Under the pieces are notes generated by a model, which was not told where the DNA came from, did no database searches, and saw only the letters and a program-made list of their open reading frames with translations. 64,000 bases of DNA from an uncultured Prevotellaceae bacterium (GTDB lineage: Bacteria > Bacteroidota > Bacteroidia > Bacteroidales > Bacteroidaceae). A program made the position numbers and the translations under genes. Numbering within the stretch: position 1 is the first letter of the stretch; each line of letters starts with the position of its first letter. Shown one piece after another: positions 36,446 through 43,714 of the stretch. The stretch spans positions 1-64,000 of the forward strand of contig ONDM01000007.1 in the NCBI GenBank assembly GCA_900316585.1. Reading direction: 5' to 3'.

Positions 36446-37054
36446 ATGAATTTTCTGAAGAAAATGTGGGTGTGGACGTGCAGGTTCCGTAATCGCAAGG
36501 GTTATGGTGTGCATTCCCCATCTGCATTTTACTTTATTCGTGCTGTCATTAATGAAAAGGAGGCCTATTATGCATATTCTGAGCTGAAGGAAAAGCGGAC
36601 TATGGGAAAAATGTTCAGTGAAAAAGTGGACAAGCTTCTGTTTCGTCTCTCTAATTTCACTCAGCCTCATAGCATTGTCCAGGTAGGAGGAGATTACCCA
36701 CTTTCTCTGGAATATCTCTCACGGGGGTGTAAATCTGCATCTTGCGGGTTATTAGACGGGGCAGAATCTCCTGATGAAAGTTTAAGGATGATATTGGGTG
36801 GTAAGCCTTTAGATCTTTTGCATTTGACTCTTGTCCCTTCTTACCAGCAGTGGTTCAAGGCAGCTCTAGGCTATGTTAATGAAAGTTCACTAATAGTGGT
36901 AGAGGATATTCATAAAAGTAAGGAACATTATACTTGGTGGAAGACTGTACAGCAGCTAAAAGAAGTAGGAATTACTTATGACCTTTATGAAGTGGGATTG
37001 ATATTTTTTGACAAATCGAAAATCAAACAACATTATAAAGTAAATTTTATTTAG
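36446..37054 (+). CDS. Degenerate methyltransferase-like protein (Bacteroidetes RxxGxGVHSP type)
   Basis: 202 aa. The N terminus RFRNRKGYGVHSPSAFYFI matches the lead-in of a Bacteroidetes family annotated as SAM-dependent methyltransferase. A Rossmann-like stretch (SIVQVGGDYPLSLEYLSRGCKSA, about 76-98) lacks the typical GxGxG loop, and LIVVEDIHKS resembles a later strand. SAM binding is uncertain. It is tightly spaced between the S9 peptidase and the adenosyltransferase. Confidence 0.6.
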   Translation: MNFLKKMWVWTCRFRNRKGYGVHSPSAFYFIRAVINEKEAYYAYSELKEKRTMGKMFSEKVDKLLFRLSNFTQPHSIVQVGGDYPLSLEYLSRGCKSASCGLLDGAESPDESLRMILGGKPLDLLHLTLVPSYQQWFKAALGYVNESSLIVVEDIHKSKEHYTWWKTVQQLKEVGITYDLYEVGLIFFDKSKIKQHYKVNFI

Positions 37055-37057
37055 ATT

Positions 37058-37627
37058 ATGAAGATCTACACGAAAACAGGCGATGAAGGAATGACTAGTC
37101 TTGTAGGAGGGGAACGTGTTTCAAAGACTCATATCCGTGTGGAGTCTTATGGCACAGTGGATGAGTTGAACTCCCAGATAGGTTTGTTGTCTGCATACAT
37201 GGACCAACTATTACCTGAAGATGATTCTGATGTACAACTTTTGGAATCGATTCAAAATCACCTGTTTGTCATTGGCAGCTATTTAGCGACGAATCAAGAA
37301 AAACGTGAGTTAAAAGAAAAGGCGATTCTTACCCCTGGTGCATTGGAGCAGTTGGAAAAAGGTATAGATCGAATCCAAGAGACCATTCCTCCATTCCGTG
37401 CCTTTCTCCTTCCTAGTGGGGGAGTTGCAGCTTCTCAGGCACATGTTTGTCGCACGGTATGCAGAAGGGCAGAACGCACTGTTTTAAGGCTGAATCAAGA
37501 GGCTGAAATTGATAAGTTGGTTAAGAAATATATTAATCGTCTTAGTGATTATTTGTTTGTTTTAGCACGAAGACTAAATATTGTTGCAGGAAAAGAAGAA
37601 AAAAAATGGAATATTTCTTGTAGGTAA
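37058..37627 (+). CDS. PduO-type cob(I)alamin adenosyltransferase
   Basis: 189 aa. KIYTKTGDEGMTSLVGGERVSK is the ATP-binding N terminus of PduO-type adenosyltransferases. VESYGTVDELNSQIG and the later RTVCRRAERTV and NRLSDYLFVLAR complete the family signature. It transfers adenosyl to cobalamin to make coenzyme B12. It starts 3 bp after the upstream gene, probably on the same transcript. No other cobalamin genes are in the window. Confidence 0.92.
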   Translation: MKIYTKTGDEGMTSLVGGERVSKTHIRVESYGTVDELNSQIGLLSAYMDQLLPEDDSDVQLLESIQNHLFVIGSYLATNQEKRELKEKAILTPGALEQLEKGIDRIQETIPPFRAFLLPSGGVAASQAHVCRTVCRRAERTVLRLNQEAEIDKLVKKYINRLSDYLFVLARRLNIVAGKEEKKWNISCR

Positions 37628-37647
37628 TCATAAATATATTATTTTTG
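37618..37647 (+). promoter_or_regulatory. Promoter of the DUF2795 gene
   Basis: TTG (37618-37620), 19 nt, TATTTTTG (37640-37647). Confidence 0.65.
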
Positions 37648-37676
37648 CGGGCTCAAATAGTAGACAAATAAACTAA

Positions 37677-37683
37677 AAGGAGG
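37677..37683 (+). promoter_or_regulatory. Unusually canonical ribosome-binding site
   Basis: AAGGAGG lies 7 nt before the ATG at 37691. Neighbouring genes of this genome show no Shine-Dalgarno sequence. Confidence 0.75.
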
Positions 37684-37690
37684 ATATACA

Positions 37691-37912
37691 ATGTATTGGA
37701 CTTTAGAATTAGCTTCTAAACTGGAAGATGCACCTTGGCCAGCAACCAAGGATGAGTTGATTGATTATGCACAACGCTCTGGAGCTCCATTGGAGGTCAT
37801 AGAGAATTTACAGGAAATAGAAGATGAAGGAGAAATCTACGAGACCATCGAAGATGTTTGGCCTGACTATCCAACCAAGGAAGATTTCTTGTTCAACGAA
37901 GATGAGTATTAA
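37691..37912 (+). CDS. DUF2795 small acidic protein
   Basis: 73 aa, strongly acidic, with WPATKDELIDYAQRSGAPLEVIENLQEI, the DUF2795 helical core, and an acidic C terminus (EDVWPDYPTKEDFLFNEDEY). Close homologues are common in Bacteroidetes and the function is unknown. It has its own promoter, a rare strong Shine-Dalgarno and a terminator hairpin, suggesting high expression. Its last 20 coding bases and terminator are repeated 1.45 kb downstream. Confidence 0.85.
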   Translation: MYWTLELASKLEDAPWPATKDELIDYAQRSGAPLEVIENLQEIEDEGEIYETIEDVWPDYPTKEDFLFNEDEY

Positions 37913-37988
37913 GAGGTAGATTTTCTACTAGAAAATTAAATATCAGCGAGATAAACAGATTTAATTTGTTTGTCTCGCTGATGTTTTT
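37892..37988 (+). repeat. 97-bp direct repeat, copy 1
   Basis: Contains the last bases of the DUF2795 gene with its stop codon and the terminator hairpin. It matches 39346-39441 with one single-base indel and one substitution. Confidence 0.95.
37942..37988 (+). terminator. Terminator of the DUF2795 gene (inside repeat copy 1)
   Basis: 16-bp stem (37942-37957 with 37967-37982, one T-G pair), 9-nt loop, then five T residues. Confidence 0.8.
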
Positions 37989-38123
37989 GGGGAATCTCAA
38001 ATGTATGATTTTAGTCTGCTGAATAGAAATCAATGCTAACGTTGCAAAAAATAACGTCTGATTCTGTAGTTTTTTGCCCCTTTGGTGTGACTTATTGTCA
38101 AATGATTTATTCAACAAGAAAAA

Positions 38124-38609
38124 ATGAAAGATTTAGAACACGAGTTTGAAGAAATGGTCAGAAAGAACCGCGGCACGATTTACACCGTGTGCTATTTGTT
38201 CTCAAAAGACCAGGATGAGGTGGCCGATTTGTTCCAGGAGGTGCTAATCAACCTTTGGAAGAGTCTGCCATCGTTTGAGGGACGTAGCGACGTGCGCTCC
38301 TGGATTTACCGCGTCAGCCTTAACGTGTGTATCTCACTCGACCACAAGAAACGACGATACAAGACAGTGCCACTGACGATGGATGTCAACCCTTATGAAG
38401 AAACAGAAACCAACCAGAACTCGCACCAAATGGAAATGCTCCGCCAGCGCATCGCACGGCTTGGGCAATTCGACCGTGCCATTATCCTACTCTGGTTAGA
38501 GAACTTGACCTACGAGGAGATTGCCGCCATCATGGGTATTACGGTGAAGAACGTCAGCGTGCGCCTCTACCGCATCAAGGAAGAACTAAAGAACATGTCA
38601 AACGATTAA
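38124..38609 (+). CDS. ECF-type RNA polymerase sigma factor
   Basis: 161 aa. Region 2 (about 10-80) includes DEVADLFQEVLINLWKSLPSFEG and RSWIYRVSLNVC. Region 4 (about 105-155) includes LWLENLTYEEIAAIMGITVKNVSVRLYRIKEEL, a helix-turn-helix for -35 recognition. It would direct RNA polymerase to a private promoter set. It is followed at 12 bp by a membrane protein, which could be its regulator. Codons are visibly richer in G+C than neighbours. Both genes lie between two 97-bp direct repeats. Confidence 0.9.
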   Translation: MKDLEHEFEEMVRKNRGTIYTVCYLFSKDQDEVADLFQEVLINLWKSLPSFEGRSDVRSWIYRVSLNVCISLDHKKRRYKTVPLTMDVNPYEETETNQNSHQMEMLRQRIARLGQFDRAIILLWLENLTYEEIAAIMGITVKNVSVRLYRIKEELKNMSND

Positions 38610-38621
38610 ACAACAAGAATC

Positions 38622-39224
38622 ATGGAAAATCAGGACAATAACTTACAGGAACTGGAGCTGTTACGCAGTCAAGTGGCAGAGTTTAAGAGTCGTCTGGAGC
38701 AGCAGGAGATTGTCAGCCGACGAATGTTAGATGCAGCGATGAAGGGCCAAGTATCGTGGATAAAAAAGATGAGCATTTGGGGAAGTGTCGCCGAACTGGC
38801 ATTGCTGCCGTTGATTGTTTATCTCTTAAGAAGCATTGCCGGTGCTTCATGGCTGCCCATCATAGTCGTAGCCATAGTGATTGCTTTCGAGGCCTTTTTC
38901 AATTTCTGGAATGTCAGCACCATTCGTGACAAGTATCTCGCAGCTAACGATGTAATCAATACCCAACAAAGGCTGAGGACTTACAAACGGAGGGAGAAGT
39001 TTTACACTTATATTGCAATTCCTTTTCTTCTTCTCTGGGTAGTATGGTTTTTGTTTGACATATATAGCGCCAAAGGTATTCCATTCCCAAGCCTCGAGAG
39101 ATTGCTTCCTCGTTTCGCCATCATTGCCATCGTATTAGCTGTATTCTTCTATTTTTTCTATCGTGAGATGCGTTCGCTGAACAAGGCCATCAAGGCCATA
39201 GACGAATTTGCTGGTAAGGAATAA
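38622..39224 (+). CDS. Membrane protein paired with the ECF sigma factor (putative anti-sigma or effector)
   Basis: 200 aa. An N-terminal helix with coiled-coil character (about 5-45; LQELELLRSQVAEFKSRLEQQEIVSRRML) is followed by four predicted membrane helices (about 52-70, 76-94, 125-146, 162-182) and a short charged tail. Similar coiled-coil plus membrane proteins often follow ECF sigma genes in Bacteroidales. It has no zinc-binding anti-sigma or FecR motif. A role in restraining the sigma factor at the membrane is inference from pairing only. Confidence 0.7.
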   Translation: MENQDNNLQELELLRSQVAEFKSRLEQQEIVSRRMLDAAMKGQVSWIKKMSIWGSVAELALLPLIVYLLRSIAGASWLPIIVVAIVIAFEAFFNFWNVSTIRDKYLAANDVINTQQRLRTYKRREKFYTYIAIPFLLLWVVWFLFDIYSAKGIPFPSLERLLPRFAIIAIVLAVFFYFFYREMRSLNKAIKAIDEFAGKE

Positions 39225-39345
39225 ACTAATAAGTTTGTCCACTACGTCTACGAATCATCTTTAGATGGTCTCAGACCGTGTGGCTTATTTGGCTGAAAAT
39301 AGTTAAGAATGGCGCAAATTGTTGATAATCAGTTGAGAATCAGGT

Positions 39346-39441
39346 TTCAACGAAGATGAGTATTAAGAGGTAGATTTTCTACTAGAAATTAAATATCAGC
39401 GAGATAAACAGATTTAATTTGTTTGTCTCGCTGGTGTTTTT
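39346..39441 (+). repeat. 97-bp direct repeat, copy 2 (96 bp)
   Basis: Repeats the 3' end, stop codon and terminator hairpin of the DUF2795 gene, but no DUF2795 coding sequence precedes it. The hairpin is at 39394-39410 with 39420-39435. Confidence 0.95.
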
Positions 39442-39579
39442 ATAGCTTCAAACCATATCTCTGCCAGTAATCCTTTCCTCAGAATTAAACAAGTCGAGCG
39501 ATGAGTTGAGGAATTTGGAACTTTTTTAACTCTTTTCTCAGAATTATTCTGTATTTTTGCATTGGAATAAAAAATAGTA

Positions 39580-39672
39580 ATGACGCCAGATAAGTTAAAG
39601 ACAAGCATAGCCCAGGGGGGAGTAATATTATTTTGTCCACTGTCTAGAGAGATCATTAATAATACCATATAA
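39580..39672 (+). CDS. Possible 30-aa leader peptide
   Basis: ATG 39580 to TAA 39672 encodes 30 residues, starting MTPDKLKTSIAQ, and lies 20 bp downstream of a TATTTTTG element. It ends 21 nt before the exported-protein gene. It may be a regulatory uORF or chance; there is no homology information. Confidence 0.3.
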   Translation: MTPDKLKTSIAQGGVILFCPLSREIINNTI

Positions 39673-39693
39673 ACTATTAACTGTAGTAGAATT

Positions 39694-40305
39694 ATGAAAA
39701 AATTACTTTTTTTAGCTGTGCTGGCAATGATAAGCATATCTGTTCAGGCAGAAGATGAGTTTGAGGTGATTAGTGGAGACTTCAAGGTTGTCACACAGGC
39801 AGGTAAGACTGGTAGAGTGGAAGTTGATTTCACAAAGGCAAAAGTAGGTAACCTTTCAACGATGGAAATTTCCGATCTGACTTTCATACCTTTTTTGGAG
39901 AAAAATGACAAGAAAGTCTACAGAAAGTGGAGCGAGTATCAAGAAGAAGGTGAAGAGGCCTTTATGGACCGTTGGAATGAATCTAAAAACCCTGTTATCA
40001 GACTTAGTAAGAAAGGCAAGGCTGACTATACCATAAAGATAAAAGCTGATTTGCTAGATCCGGGCAACTCTGGTGCTGCTACTTGGAGCTGGAACAAACG
40101 TGATGGTGGAATTATTATCACAGGTACACTTGAGGTTATCGATGCTGCAGGCAACTGTGTTTGCAAGATGAAAATCAATCGATATAGAGGTGCGTCAATG
40201 CGTACTATCGATTTAAAGGTCCCAACTTTCCATCGTCGCACGGTATTGTTCCACAAGAGTTTAGCTAAGGATCTTCTTGAGTTCCTGTTCGAAGGTACAA
40301 ATTAG
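39694..40305 (+). CDS. Unknown exported protein (first of pair)
   Basis: 203 aa. Signal peptide 1-19 (SVQAE). The mature part is beta-rich: SGDFKVVTQAGKTGRVEVDFTKAKV, then a WSEYQEEGEEAF helix, then alternating strands with IIITGTLEVIDAAGNCVCKMKINRYRG. Two Cys in the C-terminal half may form a disulfide. I recognise no family. It is followed 15 bp later by a second exported protein with a similar ending region, so the two probably work together in the envelope. Confidence 0.7.
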   Translation: MKKLLFLAVLAMISISVQAEDEFEVISGDFKVVTQAGKTGRVEVDFTKAKVGNLSTMEISDLTFIPFLEKNDKKVYRKWSEYQEEGEEAFMDRWNESKNPVIRLSKKGKADYTIKIKADLLDPGNSGAATWSWNKRDGGIIITGTLEVIDAAGNCVCKMKINRYRGASMRTIDLKVPTFHRRTVLFHKSLAKDLLEFLFEGTN

Positions 40306-40320
40306 TAAATTATAAAAACT

Positions 40321-41100
40321 ATGAATCAAAAAAGACTATTGCTGGCAGCATTATGCTTATTGATGATGGTGCCGACCTATGCTCAATGGAATAAGTGGGA
40401 TACGCATAGGACGATTAGTAGTGTGTTAGATATTGCTAATAAGTCCATAGAGTCTGCGGAGCGAAAAAAGGAAATGGAGATACAAGCTCAACAGAAAGTG
40501 GAGTTCGAACAGAGTTTCCAGGACGCTATGAGTGATGCCAAATTATATGAAAGCAATGAGGATTGGGATGAAGCACTTAATAAATATGAGGAGGCAGCTA
40601 AGCTAAATTGTAAATATGGTTATACAGATCAGCATAGCATTTCGAGAAAAATCTCTGCGCTTTATGTCAAGGCTGGTCGCGAGGACGATGGCCCTAGCTG
40701 GCTGAATAATGCCAAGACCATTCTGCCTGACTATTCCGGCTATCGTTATGTGAAGGAGAACCCTATTTATACAAATAAGAAGAATGCTTCTGGTACAAAG
40801 ATTGTGCGTGTGGCATGCTCTGATAGGGAGACACGTATAGAAATGGAGTTTGAGGCTTCGAGACCTAATTCGGGCGTTCATGTAAAAGGTGACACATATA
40901 TCAAAGGGAATAAGGGTGGAAAGTTGATGTTGGACGGCATTGAGAATATCACAATGACCCCAGCTATGACTTATATCCCATGGCCTTTCTTGAAACTACG
41001 CTTCGTACTTATTTTCCCGGCTCTGCCGAGTGATGTCAGGACTTTTGATCTTATAGAACCTTCAACTACTTGGCAGTTTAAGGACATTAGATGCAGATAA
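40321..41100 (+). CDS. Unknown exported protein with TPR-like segment (second of pair)
   Basis: 259 aa. Signal peptide 1-21 (PTYAQ). Residues about 35-115 are helical: a Glu/Gln-rich helix (SAERKKEMEIQAQQKVEFEQSF) and a tetratricopeptide-like unit (AKLYESNEDWDEALNKYEEAAKLN). The C-terminal half is beta-rich (VRVACSDRETRIEMEF and a later DLIEPSTTWQFKDI). The TPR-like part suggests protein binding. No family recognised. Confidence 0.7.
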   Translation: MNQKRLLLAALCLLMMVPTYAQWNKWDTHRTISSVLDIANKSIESAERKKEMEIQAQQKVEFEQSFQDAMSDAKLYESNEDWDEALNKYEEAAKLNCKYGYTDQHSISRKISALYVKAGREDDGPSWLNNAKTILPDYSGYRYVKENPIYTNKKNASGTKIVRVACSDRETRIEMEFEASRPNSGVHVKGDTYIKGNKGGKLMLDGIENITMTPAMTYIPWPFLKLRFVLIFPALPSDVRTFDLIEPSTTWQFKDIRCR

Positions 41101-41144
41101 AATAAAAAAACCTGTCACTATGCATAGTGACAGGTTTTTTTATT
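41101..41144. terminator. Perfect 44-bp palindromic bidirectional terminator
   Basis: 41101-41122 is the exact reverse complement of 41123-41144, with A and T runs outside. It overlaps the stop codon of the converging XRE gene. Confidence 0.85.
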
Positions 41145-41349
41145 CATCTCTGTACTCTAGGATATCTCCAGGCTGACAACCCAGCTCACGACAGATGGCT
41201 TCGAGAGTCGTGAATCGTACGGCTTTTGCCTTGCCTGTCTTTAGGATTGACAGGTTCGCTTGTGTTAATCCCACGCGTTCAGCCAGTTCATTAAGCGAAA
41301 TTTTACGTTTGGCCATTTCAACGTCTAAATTTACTATAATTTTTCCCAT
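41140..41349 (-). CDS. XRE/Cro-type transcriptional regulator (69 aa)
   Basis: 69 aa, a single helix-turn-helix domain: ISLNELAERVGLTQANLSILKTGKAKAVRFTTLEAICRELGCQPGDIL. This is the small Cro/CI type often paired with DUF2975 membrane proteins. It is the last gene of a three-gene unit (6 bp behind the DUF2975 gene). It probably binds the two TATCG-N5-CGATA palindromes at the operon promoter, giving autoregulation; that link is inference. Confidence 0.88.
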   Translation of the reverse strand: MGKIIVNLDVEMAKRKISLNELAERVGLTQANLSILKTGKAKAVRFTTLEAICRELGCQPGDILEYRDE

Positions 41350-41355
41350 AGTACA

Positions 41356-41826
41356 CTAAATAGTTAGGTCTTGCTCTTCCTTCAACTTCAGTCCGATAAT
41401 AAATACTTCAGCCATTATCAGACAGAAAACACTAAAGATAAAATCGTCTATGGTATTATTGTAGATTCTGTCAGCAGGAACATGTTCCAACAGGTCGTGA
41501 GTAGCAATTATTGCTGTTGCAATCAATAATCCCCAACCTGTCCAGCGTAGCAGAGGAACATTTTCCCACACAAATACTTTGTCGCGATTGACGTTTAAGA
41601 TGAATCTTATAAAAGCGATTAGCGAACGGATAATAAGGAAGATACAAGCAATCCCTAAGATAACTATGAGTAGCTCTCCCGAATTTGCTTCAGCCTTTCC
41701 TCCATCTTCCCATCCTTCTTTGAAAGCTTGGGCATTTTCGCCCAAACTCATCACATTGCCAATAATAATTTGTGCTGCCTTCAGTACTAGTATCAGTACA
41801 CAAAAAAGATTGAGTTTCTTTTTCAT
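41356..41826 (-). CDS. DUF2975 membrane protein
   Basis: 156 aa with four predicted membrane helices (about 5-25, 50-75, 93-110, 128-148) and the C-terminal signature KLKEEQDLTI characteristic of DUF2975. In other genomes DUF2975 genes lie next to the same small XRE regulator. The function is unknown; a membrane sensor or partner that controls the regulator has been a reasonable guess. It lies 25 bp after a second protein with the same C-terminal signature. Confidence 0.82.
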   Translation of the reverse strand: MKKKLNLFCVLILVLKAAQIIIGNVMSLGENAQAFKEGWEDGGKAEANSGELLIVILGIACIFLIIRSLIAFIRFILNVNRDKVFVWENVPLLRWTGWGLLIATAIIATHDLLEHVPADRIYNNTIDDFIFSVFCLIMAEVFIIGLKLKEEQDLTI

Positions 41827-41851
41827 TTTTATATTGTTTGTTTATTTGAGT

Positions 41852-42337
41852 TTAAATTGTAAGTTCCTGTTCTTGTCTAAGTTTGATGGTGTCTTTAATA
41901 ATTTTAGGCATAAAGAAGAAACTTAATATTACGAAGAAGAGGGGCCTTCCGTATATATCACGGGTAAGAGAAGGCAGACGGTCCATATAGTCGGAGCCTA
42001 TATGCTCAAAAACATAGTCGAACACAAAACCTGCAAAAAAATAGTGGAGTATCATGGCTAAAGCAACGATATAAAATAACCAGATGCTCCATTTGCTATA
42101 CTGTTTATGAGCATAGGTAAGAAAGCCTATAGCAGCATAAATAAATGTAAAGATAGTCCAGCTGTTGTGGTCGAATAATTGACATAGGTGATAGCAATAG
42201 TCATAGCTGGTCTCAGCATTTCTCATCCCATTGATGTTGTCCACATATCCCATAATAGCAAGTGTTATAAACACAATGAGTACAATGGTGAGTACAGGAT
42301 TCTTTTTCACGTACTTCAGTAAGTTTGATGAACTCAT
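41852..42337 (-). CDS. DUF2975-like membrane protein, first gene of the operon
   Basis: 161 aa, four predicted membrane helices (about 13-31, 58-76, 84-107, 128-147). It ends KLRQEQELTI, nearly the same terminus as the next protein, although the rest is divergent. It has a long outward loop (about 32-57) with several Cys, Tyr and His. It is probably a diverged DUF2975 paralogue. Its promoter carries two palindromes, the nearer one 26 bp before its ATG. Confidence 0.7.
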   Translation of the reverse strand: MSSSNLLKYVKKNPVLTIVLIVFITLAIMGYVDNINGMRNAETSYDYCYHLCQLFDHNSWTIFTFIYAAIGFLTYAHKQYSKWSIWLFYIVALAMILHYFFAGFVFDYVFEHIGSDYMDRLPSLTRDIYGRPLFFVILSFFFMPKIIKDTIKLRQEQELTI

Positions 42338-42362
42338 ATTTTATTGTTTTAATTTGATTATT

Positions 42363-42377
42363 TATCGATTTTCGATA
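42363..42377. promoter_or_regulatory. Candidate operator 1 (TATCG-N5-CGATA)
   Basis: A 15-bp palindrome beginning 26 bp upstream of the first gene and lying just downstream of the -7 element, so it would cover the transcription start. Confidence 0.65.
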
Positions 42378-42379
42378 TG

Positions 42380-42411
42380 CGAAAGTATAATCATTACGAT
42401 AAATAGCCAAA
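42380..42411 (-). promoter_or_regulatory. Promoter of the DUF2975/XRE operon
   Basis: Minus strand TTTG (42408-42411), 20 nt, TACTTTCG (42380-42387; one mismatch to TAnnTTTG). Confidence 0.65.
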
Positions 42412-42428
42412 TAAAATCAATAAAAAAT

Positions 42429-42443
42429 TATCGAAATACGATA
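42429..42443. promoter_or_regulatory. Candidate operator 2 (TATCG-N5-CGATA)
   Basis: A second palindrome with the same arms, 66 bp from operator 1 centre to centre and upstream of the TTTG element. A CGATAA half site (42397-42402) lies between them. Confidence 0.6.
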
Positions 42444-42517
42444 AATTTAACATTCATTAGGAATTCTGTGCTCCTGATTGTCTAGCTCCTGATTTTTATA
42501 TAAGGAGCTAGGAAGTA

Positions 42518-43693
42518 TTAGAAAAAGTAGTTACTTAGCTGTTCAAAGAGGTACGGGATGTGGGCATAAGTGTCATCTCTAAGTCCCAAACGCACCATAA
42601 TCACATTCTTGTAAGGATTGACGAAGAGAACTTGTCCTCGGATGCCCATGGCATAGAACCCCGGATATTCTGGCTTTTCTACTCCTACACTGCTGGTGTT
42701 ATACCAGCAAAAGTGGTAACCTTCATTATCTTCTGAATAGGCTGAAGATTGCTTGATCCAAGACTCGCTGACAATCCTTTTGCCATTCCATACGCCATTA
42801 TTCAGATAGAGCCGTCCAATCTTTGCCAAATCCAGCATAGTCAAGGAAAGCCCTCCGAAAGAGTGGGGTGAATGATGCTTTTTGCTATCATACGAAAGGA
42901 AGGCCGGTGATTCCATTCCCAAAGGTGTCCAGATCTTTTCTTCAAGATAATCTGCCAGACCTTGTCCCGTGGCTCTCTCAATGACAAGCCCTAGAATCTC
43001 GGTAGTCATACTCTCATATCTATGCTCTGTACCAGGTTTACACCGAAACTTCAACTTCTTGACCTGAGCCATGATGTTACGTCCGTAGTTCAGTTTAGCC
43101 ATTGCGTGCAGACGTTTTAAGTCTTTTAGACGAAGCGAATAGGTATCATCGAAGTCAAGACCACTCCGCATGTCTAGTAGGTGCCTGATGGTAAGTTTCT
43201 GCCACAGTGGATCTGCTTTCAAGAGTTCGGGTAGATAATCTGTCACCGGGTCGTCGATGTTCTTGATGCTCCCCTCATCTACTGCAATACCGCAAAGCAA
43301 AGAAGTAACGGACTTTGTGACAGAAAAAACACCGACAATCTTATCGACAGCCATCTCACCTGTACATTTTTCATAGACGATGCTGTCATTCTGGATAATC
43401 AGCACTCCTTGTGTCTCCGTCTTTGGACCAATAGCCTCCCACATAGAATAGTTTACATATCGTTTGCCCTGATTGAAGAAATGCAGGGTATCAATCCAAT
43501 CGTATTGGGCTGGGGCTCTATTGAAAGAAAAAACTTCTCCATGATTGACGATGGTATCCTTCAACTGTTTTTCATAGCTGAAGCTGGTTGGACCATAAGC
43601 ACCGTCAGTCCTATATCCTCTAATTATTGAACACGCATTCAGCATGATGCAGAGCACTCCAAACAGAGTGGTTATGATAGTTTTCTTATTCAT
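42518..43693 (-). CDS. Beta-lactamase-fold serine hydrolase, lipoprotein
   Basis: 391 aa. The lipobox LNAC gives lipidated Cys21. The class C/penicillin-binding-like fold has the SxxK motif Ser124-Lys127 (FSVTKS) and a Tyr-based second motif (HRYESMTTEILG). The usual KTG-like third motif appears as MGIRGQ. Such proteins act as esterases or D-amino peptidases as often as beta-lactamases. It lies 21 bp after a carboxypeptidase-regulatory-like protein on the same transcript. Confidence 0.85.
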   Translation of the reverse strand: MNKKTIITTLFGVLCIMLNACSIIRGYRTDGAYGPTSFSYEKQLKDTIVNHGEVFSFNRAPAQYDWIDTLHFFNQGKRYVNYSMWEAIGPKTETQGVLIIQNDSIVYEKCTGEMAVDKIVGVFSVTKSVTSLLCGIAVDEGSIKNIDDPVTDYLPELLKADPLWQKLTIRHLLDMRSGLDFDDTYSLRLKDLKRLHAMAKLNYGRNIMAQVKKLKFRCKPGTEHRYESMTTEILGLVIERATGQGLADYLEEKIWTPLGMESPAFLSYDSKKHHSPHSFGGLSLTMLDLAKIGRLYLNNGVWNGKRIVSESWIKQSSAYSEDNEGYHFCWYNTSSVGVEKPEYPGFYAMGIRGQVLFVNPYKNVIMVRLGLRDDTYAHIPYLFEQLSNYFF

Positions 43694-43714
43694 CGGTGAT
43701 TTCTATTTTTAATG

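Larger units (their letters stand above)
39225..39693 (+). other. 469-bp gap: repeat copy 2, promoter and leader of the next operon
   Basis: 39225-39345 has no recognisable gene or strong hairpin. 39346-39441 is the second copy of the direct repeat. 39442-39551 is featureless. TATTTTTG at 39552-39559 is a likely -7 element for the exported-protein pair, and a 30-codon open frame (39580-39672) fills most of the leader. Confidence 0.7.

Noticed and set aside
42465..42511. Direct repeat GCTCCTGATT and a 9-bp inverted repeat near the serine hydrolase stop
   Set aside because: The hairpin could be a terminator, but no T run follows it on the relevant strand and the loop is long. Too weak to annotate.
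42518..43693. Antibiotic-resistance beta-lactamase
   Set aside because: SxxK is present, but the KTG motif is not canonical and the neighbour is a carboxypeptidase-regulatory-like protein. A general serine hydrolase is safer.
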